A DNA stretch of 64,000 bases from Pithys albifrons albifrons (Eukaryota > Chordata > Aves > Passeriformes > Thamnophilidae). The stretch is taken from contig NC_092459.1 of NCBI RefSeq assembly GCF_047495875.1, positions 15,485,795 to 15,549,794 on the forward strand. Reading direction: 5' to 3'. The position numbers and the translations under genes were made by a program. A model generated the notes under the pieces. That model saw only the letters and a program-made list of their open reading frames with translations, was not told where the DNA came from and ran no database searches. Positions 59,307 to 64,000 of this stretch are shown in pieces (within the stretch, counting starts at the first letter, position 1; each line of letters begins with the position of its first letter).

Positions 59307-59937
59307 GGCCATTTCTTCTTGTCCTGTAACTAGTTTCTTGGGAGAAGAGACACCTTGCACAATCTTCTTTCAGGCAGTTGTAGAGAGCAATAAAGTCTCC
59401 ACTGAGCCTCCTTTTCTCCAGGCTAAACAGCCCCAGCCCTCTCAGCTGCTCCTCTTACAACTTAGTATATAGACCTTTCATCAGCTTGGTTGCCCTTCTC
59501 TGGAAATGCTTCAAGCACCTCGATGCATTTCTAGTGAGGGATCCAGAAATGAACACAGCACTTGAGAAGTGGCCTCACCAGTGCTGAGTATAGAGGGACA
59601 ATCGCTTGCCTGGTCCTGCTGGCCACACACTATTGCTGATACAGGCCAGCATGTCCTTTGCCCTGACTACCTGGGCACACTGCTGGCTCATGTTCAGCTG
59701 CTGTCAACCAGCACCCCCAGGTCCTTTTCCACTTTGTAGCTTTCCAGCCACTCTTCCCTCAGCCTGTAACACTGCATGGAGTTGTTGTGACCCACGTGTA
59801 GGACTTGGTGTTGGTAATCTTGAAGCTTATACAACTGGCCTCAGCCCAGTCCAGATCTCTCTCTGGAGCCTTTCTACCCTCCAGCAGATCAACATTCCCA
59901 CCCAAATCTCTGTTCTCAAAGACACTAAAAACTCTGG
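59307..59937 (-). mobile_element. CR1 LINE, second part of the copy split by an LTR
   Basis: TTTTCTCCAGGCTAAACAGC, CTCAGCTGCTCCTC, GTGGCCTCACCAGTGCTGAG, CTGCTGGCCACAC, CAGGATGTCC-type GGCCAGCATGTCC, and ACCCCCAGGTCCTTTTCC give the CR1 order toward the 5' side on the minus strand. Together with 58463-58715 it is the longest CR1 in the window, about 880 bp. The 142-codon plus-strand ORF at 59606-60034 is a shadow. Confidence 0.9.
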
Positions 59938-61945
59938 TGAAAAAGTCCTGAACAACATAATAAAATTGTCCTTGTTTGGAGCAGGATGTGGGATCAGATG
60001 CCATCTTTCCCAACCTAAATTTCAGCTTTGTTAATCGATGGTGGGAGCAATCCTCCAAAAGTGGGATGTCTTAAGTTCAAACATTTTATTGAGAAACATC
60101 TTAGCTGTTTAGCATTTAATGACTCTTCTGAAACAAACAAAAATAAAAATAATTGGGATATGGGGAGGAGAGACTTTATGTAGAAATGCTATTACCACTA
60201 GGCCAGTCTGGAAAAAGAATATTGTGCAATTTTTTTAGAAAGAAATCACAATGCAGATTCTACCATAATGGATACTTGGACCCTCAATGACAGTTGCACT
60301 GTGCTCTCTATATGCAGGGCTACTGAAGGACCCCAAGACTAGGCAAAAGAATGTCTAGTATTTCACATTATTATCCCTGAAATTGATAAATGTGCATTCT
60401 GCCCCATATGCAGACTGCTTCAGTTTCAGGAAAGTCACCATTTAGTGTCACCGTCTTCAGTGTTCCTTTAGGGGCTCCTGTAAAACACAAAGCTGCTCTT
60501 TCCACTTCAGAGTTTGCCACAGACTAGCTCTTTCTGTTTAACTAGTTTTGCCTTCTTCTTTGGCTAATTCCGTCACTGAGCTGGCACAGGCTTTTCACCA
60601 TCTCCTCATTCCACATCACCACTTTTGAGTGGATGCCTCTATTTTCTAACCTCTGCCATCTGAGGGGAAACGCCCCACCTTTCTCCATTTTATAGACTCT
60701 CCACATATTATTTTCAAAACTCAGACAGAAAAATTTCTCTTGCTGGCTTGGTTAATACTGTTCTTATTTCTTCTATCTTTCCCTTTTGAGTTCATACTAT
60801 TATTGAAGTCCAAAGCACTCTCCCAATTAATAAAAAAATATAAATAAAATCAGCTTTACCTCAAATGAATAAAATAAATTTCTAGTATTGTAGACTCATG
60901 CACATAATAAAATTATTATAAACATTTTCACTCATTTATCTAAAATATATATAAATAAAATTCAACACACATTTCAGAAATGTGGTTTACCTTTGCCATG
61001 CAGTAAGAAAGGCTTTAAAAATGAGATTCATATGAAAGTGTCCATTTAAACCCTGGAAGCCAGATTCTGTGACCCTGTTGACAGCATTTTCGCCTGATTA
61101 ATGAAAGAAAAAAAAAAGGACTGAGATATTTTGTTCATATTAATTTCAGCACAAGAGGTACATTCATTCCATCCTGTGTTGTCAGTGGATGCACAGTCAA
61201 ACCTTTGTTAGATGGTACCCATCCTCCCTTCACATGGGTGCTACAAATCATGTCTTTCTCATCAGAAAAATTCTTCTGCGCTCTTTCAAAAAGCAAAGTC
61301 TAATACATTTTGGACGGCTTTCTTCCCTTTTTACAGATACTGCTGGCCAAGAAAGAAATAAAACTTAGGACACAGAACTGTTTTAGTGTGTAAACTTTTG
61401 GTGCCATACAATATGTCTTAATATAGAGGTTTAATACTAACTGTGCTCCAGTAATTTAATAATTCTGTGGGAAGACTGCTGGGTTATAGAGGATATTTGT
61501 CTTGTGATTTCTTTGTGGCAAATCAGAAATTACAGCAGTGCTCAAAGGAATAGAAATCTTAGATACTCATGACCTTGACTGAAACCCCTTTCGTCACTTG
61601 TCAGTTATTAAGGGGCAATTTAATTGTAGCTCTTTGGCGGTGACAAGGTAAGTGCTGGCATTTTGGCACTGTCATTCATTAACCTCATGCGATGTCAGCA
61701 GCAGTGCCTCAGACATGTCACCATTTCCCCAGTGATGGCAAGCTGACTTTTAGGACATATGTTATTCCGGAGATGCCTCCTAGACAAGTCTGCGTGCTTC
61801 GCATTCTTTTGCATGGTATCACTTGTGTATTGTTTATACAGTTAAATAGCTTCAAGAGTAAAACAAACTTGTGTCAAACCAGGAAAATAAAATGTACCAA
61901 GTGTCATGAACAAAAAACTACCTAAATTTTTATCTTGATCAGAAT
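59938..61945. other. Unique noncoding DNA, no gene seen
   Basis: No ORF of interest. About 60830-60960 is very AT-rich with ATATAAATAAAAT words. 61560-61780 looks like possible conserved noncoding DNA and is listed separately. Confidence 0.5.
61560..61780. promoter_or_regulatory. Candidate conserved noncoding element
   Basis: The stretch has even composition with TCGTCACTTGTCAG, GGGCAATTTAATTG, TTTGGCGGTGACAAGG, CATGCGATGTCAGCAGC and GACATGTCACC words, and it retains several CpGs. Two of these resemble E-box or TGACA-type sites. It reads like a constrained element, but only a multi-species alignment could show that. Confidence 0.3.
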
Positions 61946-62066
61946 TTAAAAAATAAAACAAAATAAAACCCAAGCAAGCAAAATAAATGGGACAAACCCA
62001 ATCAAACAAAAAAAAAACCAACCAACCAACCAACCAACCAATAAAAAACAAAACAAAAAAATCCCT
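61946..62066. repeat. A-rich compound repeat with (CCAA)n core
   Basis: AAAATAAAAC words lead into a perfect (CCAA)5 run at about 62020-62040, then AAAACAAAAC words. It resembles the simple A/C-rich stretches at 5779 and 34740. The minus-strand ORF through it repeats Gly-Trp-Leu-Val and is artefactual. Confidence 0.8.
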
Positions 62067-64000
62067 TGAGAACAAATGCGAGGAAAAAAATCTATTATCA
62101 TGACACCTGAAGGTTAAATAAAGTTCTTTTACATGTACATTTTAAAAGCAGAATTAAATAAATAAAATGCTGGATCACAAGGCACACAACGTACATGATA
62201 ATTATTTTTATTATTTATTTTTATTTCATATTTCTGAATGTTTATAAGAAGCCAAACTGTTAATATGAAATAGACTGAGGAGAAGAATTGATGCTGAGAA
62301 CTATTTGGTGGTAACAACAATAATTGTTGATGTCTAGAAAATGGTCTATGTTTGATTGCACCTTTCCTCTATTGTTTCATTCGGAACTTGGAGTGACTGG
62401 TGTTTCTGTGTAACTGCACAATAAAAATTAGTAATTATTATAAGATATTATTATATATGCAATATATTAATAACACGATCAACAATAATAATAAAGAGCT
62501 TGATTTCCACTTTGCAAATTCCGAGTAGGAGAACTAAGGATCACGCAAAAATAAAATAGTTATTGTATTAATATTATGCATGACTTAAGTCACAGACAGC
62601 TGAATCTAGATTTGAAACACCAGAAATGTAAATCATTTGGGTCTATCTATTTTTAACTTTTTAAAAAATCTGGATTCGAGTTGAAGGTGGATCTCAAAAT
62701 GTTCTTGTATTTCCACCTTATACAAAAGTCTAGTTTGACTAGTCTAGAACTTGAGCCAGCATCCAGTTATGTCTAGTGTGTGAAATCAGATAGGTCAGAA
62801 TAGTCAGTACTGGAGCTCATGGCCTTCTGAGAGTTTAACAATATTCTTTTCTTTAACCAAAATGAAAGGCTTTATTTCTGTCCCTGAAAAAAAACTCCCC
62901 AAGCAGCAGATAACAAGGAGCAACCCAGTAAAAAAATTGATGGAATTAAGTTTACTAGGGATGTCTGAAGAAAAAAATTGAAAGAATTTCTACCTAATAT
63001 AACACATAAAACCAATGAATAGATGAGTATTTAGACAAATTTTATCCTTATTTTTATTATTTCCTTTAAAAATTCCATTTTAGGCTACTTAAAAGGTTTT
63101 ATATATGTTTATGAGAACATAGATACAAAGATATGGCAAAAAAGATAGACAGAAAGAGATAAGCAAATTGAACTTAAGGAAAAACATTTGTAAATTGCTG
63201 AAATGACTTTCTACAATTAAGAATACTAAACTCTTTCTTTCAGCAGAGATCACCCAATGAAATAATATGTATTTCAGAGTTAGAGATACCACAATTTGAA
63301 GAAACACCACATAATTCTGATCTTCAGTTGAAATTGCAGGGAATATCAATCACCTACAGAGCTCCTATTGTGCAGTTAAAAAAATGAAGTTATGTACTTA
63401 GCACTTATTTCAGATAAAATAGCAAATTTCAGGCACAAAGGAAACAAAAACCAAAAAGCAAATTTCAGGCAAAATAGCAACACTTTCCTAGGATAAGTTT
63501 TAAATATTTTATTTTGCTGAATTATAAATGCTGCTTAGAGATTCCTGCTTTAATATCTTTTTTAAACTACAGCCGATTCAAAATCTACCATTGCTAAAAT
63601 GTTAAAATATTACTCTTTTATTTTCAAAACAGCTTCCTTCTATTTTTACAAGTATTGATCATACCAACAATGACTATAGCAAGGACCTTTCCAGTCAAAG
63701 AAGTGGTGGTGGGTGTAAAGAGAAAAATGAAAAAAGCCCACCACATCCAATTAGAGAGTTGGGATTCCATCATGAAAACAATTCCATTCTAATATAGCAG
63801 GCACTATAAGAGTCTTCTTTTCCAAGAGTAGCGCTGCATTGCAGAGCTCCAGCTCAACCCCACACTGGGAACAGCACTTTGCCAGAAGGGCCCACTGCAC
63901 ATTAGCACCAGTCACACTAATTGATCCAACAGCCTTTACTACAGCAGTTTAAGAGAATTTAGATTCTCTCTGGATTTTTCTCCCTGTTTCCCCAGGGCTG
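62067..64000. other. Unique AT-rich noncoding DNA, no gene seen
   Basis: Very AT-rich (ATTATT / TTATTTTTATTT words at 62190-62235 and TATTA words at 62430-62500), without coding signal. A 20-bp-scale duplication of AGCAAATTTCAGGCA lies near 63420-63472. The last 200 bp are GC-richer but contain no recognised element. Confidence 0.5.

Noticed and set aside
59606..60034. 142-codon plus-strand ORF as a gene
   Set aside because: It is antisense to the CR1 at 59307-59937 and arises from that repeat.
1..64000. CRISPR array, bacterial operon, phage or plasmid features
   Set aside because: All recognisable content is vertebrate retroelement and microsatellite sequence. No regularly spaced repeats, ribosome-binding sites or dense coding regions exist.

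Overview
The window looks like bird nuclear DNA: an AT-rich, gene-free stretch that is either intergenic or inside a very large intron. The evidence for a bird is the repeat content. There are several CR1 LINE 3' ends (with ATTCTATGAT / GAATCACAGAATC type termini), avian ERVL-type solo LTRs flanked by 5-bp target duplications, and a tRNA-Ile-derived SINE with a CR1-like tail, like the passerine TguSINE1 family. A 5S-rRNA-headed element and an RTE-clade LINE fragment add a lineage clue. RTE elements are patchy in birds, so the species should be one of the lineages that acquired one. TguSINE1 plus RTE would fit a passerine, perhaps a suboscine, but that is only an inference. I found no exon, no complete protein-coding gene and no functional RNA gene. 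The open reading frames are short, lie in low-complexity DNA or lie inside transposons.

Layout. 1-11.6 kb is mostly unique AT-rich DNA with a (TATC)n microsatellite at 4.05 kb, a possible conserved noncoding element near 6.3 kb and a faint CR1 relic near 10.9 kb. 11.6-13.0 kb is a three-level nest: an ERVL-type LTR (minus) holds a 5S-headed RTE-related SINE (minus), which holds a second solo LTR (plus). A third solo LTR follows at 13.7-14.4 kb. 14.4-23.2 kb is unique DNA with a degenerate-repeat zone (about 16.1-17.7 kb) and a perfect 29-bp inverted repeat around 19.3-19.5 kb. 23.3-24.9 kb is a mosaic of a CR1 3' end (plus) and an RTE 5' region plus endonuclease fragment (minus). 27.0-27.7 kb is a very long pyrimidine tract beginning with about 54 near-perfect TTCC units. 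33.9 kb has a second (ATCT)n microsatellite. Solo LTRs of the same family as the 13.7-kb copy sit at 38.9-39.5 kb, 44.3-44.9 kb and 58.7-59.3 kb. An LTR fragment related to the outer LTR of the nest is at 46.5 kb, and the tRNA-Ile SINE is at 48.2 kb. CR1 pieces lie at 52.1, 53.3, 57.9-58.5 and 58.5-59.9 kb, the last split by a solo LTR. Several unique stretches (2.7-3.0, 6.2-6.4, 54.0-54.9 and 61.6-61.8 kb) have a base texture like vertebrate conserved noncoding elements, but this cannot be confirmed without an alignment.

The most interesting part is the 5S/RTE pair. The SINE-like element at 12.0-12.95 kb joins a 5S rRNA-derived head, with its internal promoter region largely preserved, to sequence that also occurs just upstream of the RTE endonuclease region at 24.4-24.6 kb. 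It ends in a motif (TGGCTAGGC on the plus strand) that recurs beside the RTE/CR1 mosaic next to a short ATG-type tail. This suggests a non-autonomous element assembled from a 5S gene plus the 5' and 3' ends of its RTE partner.
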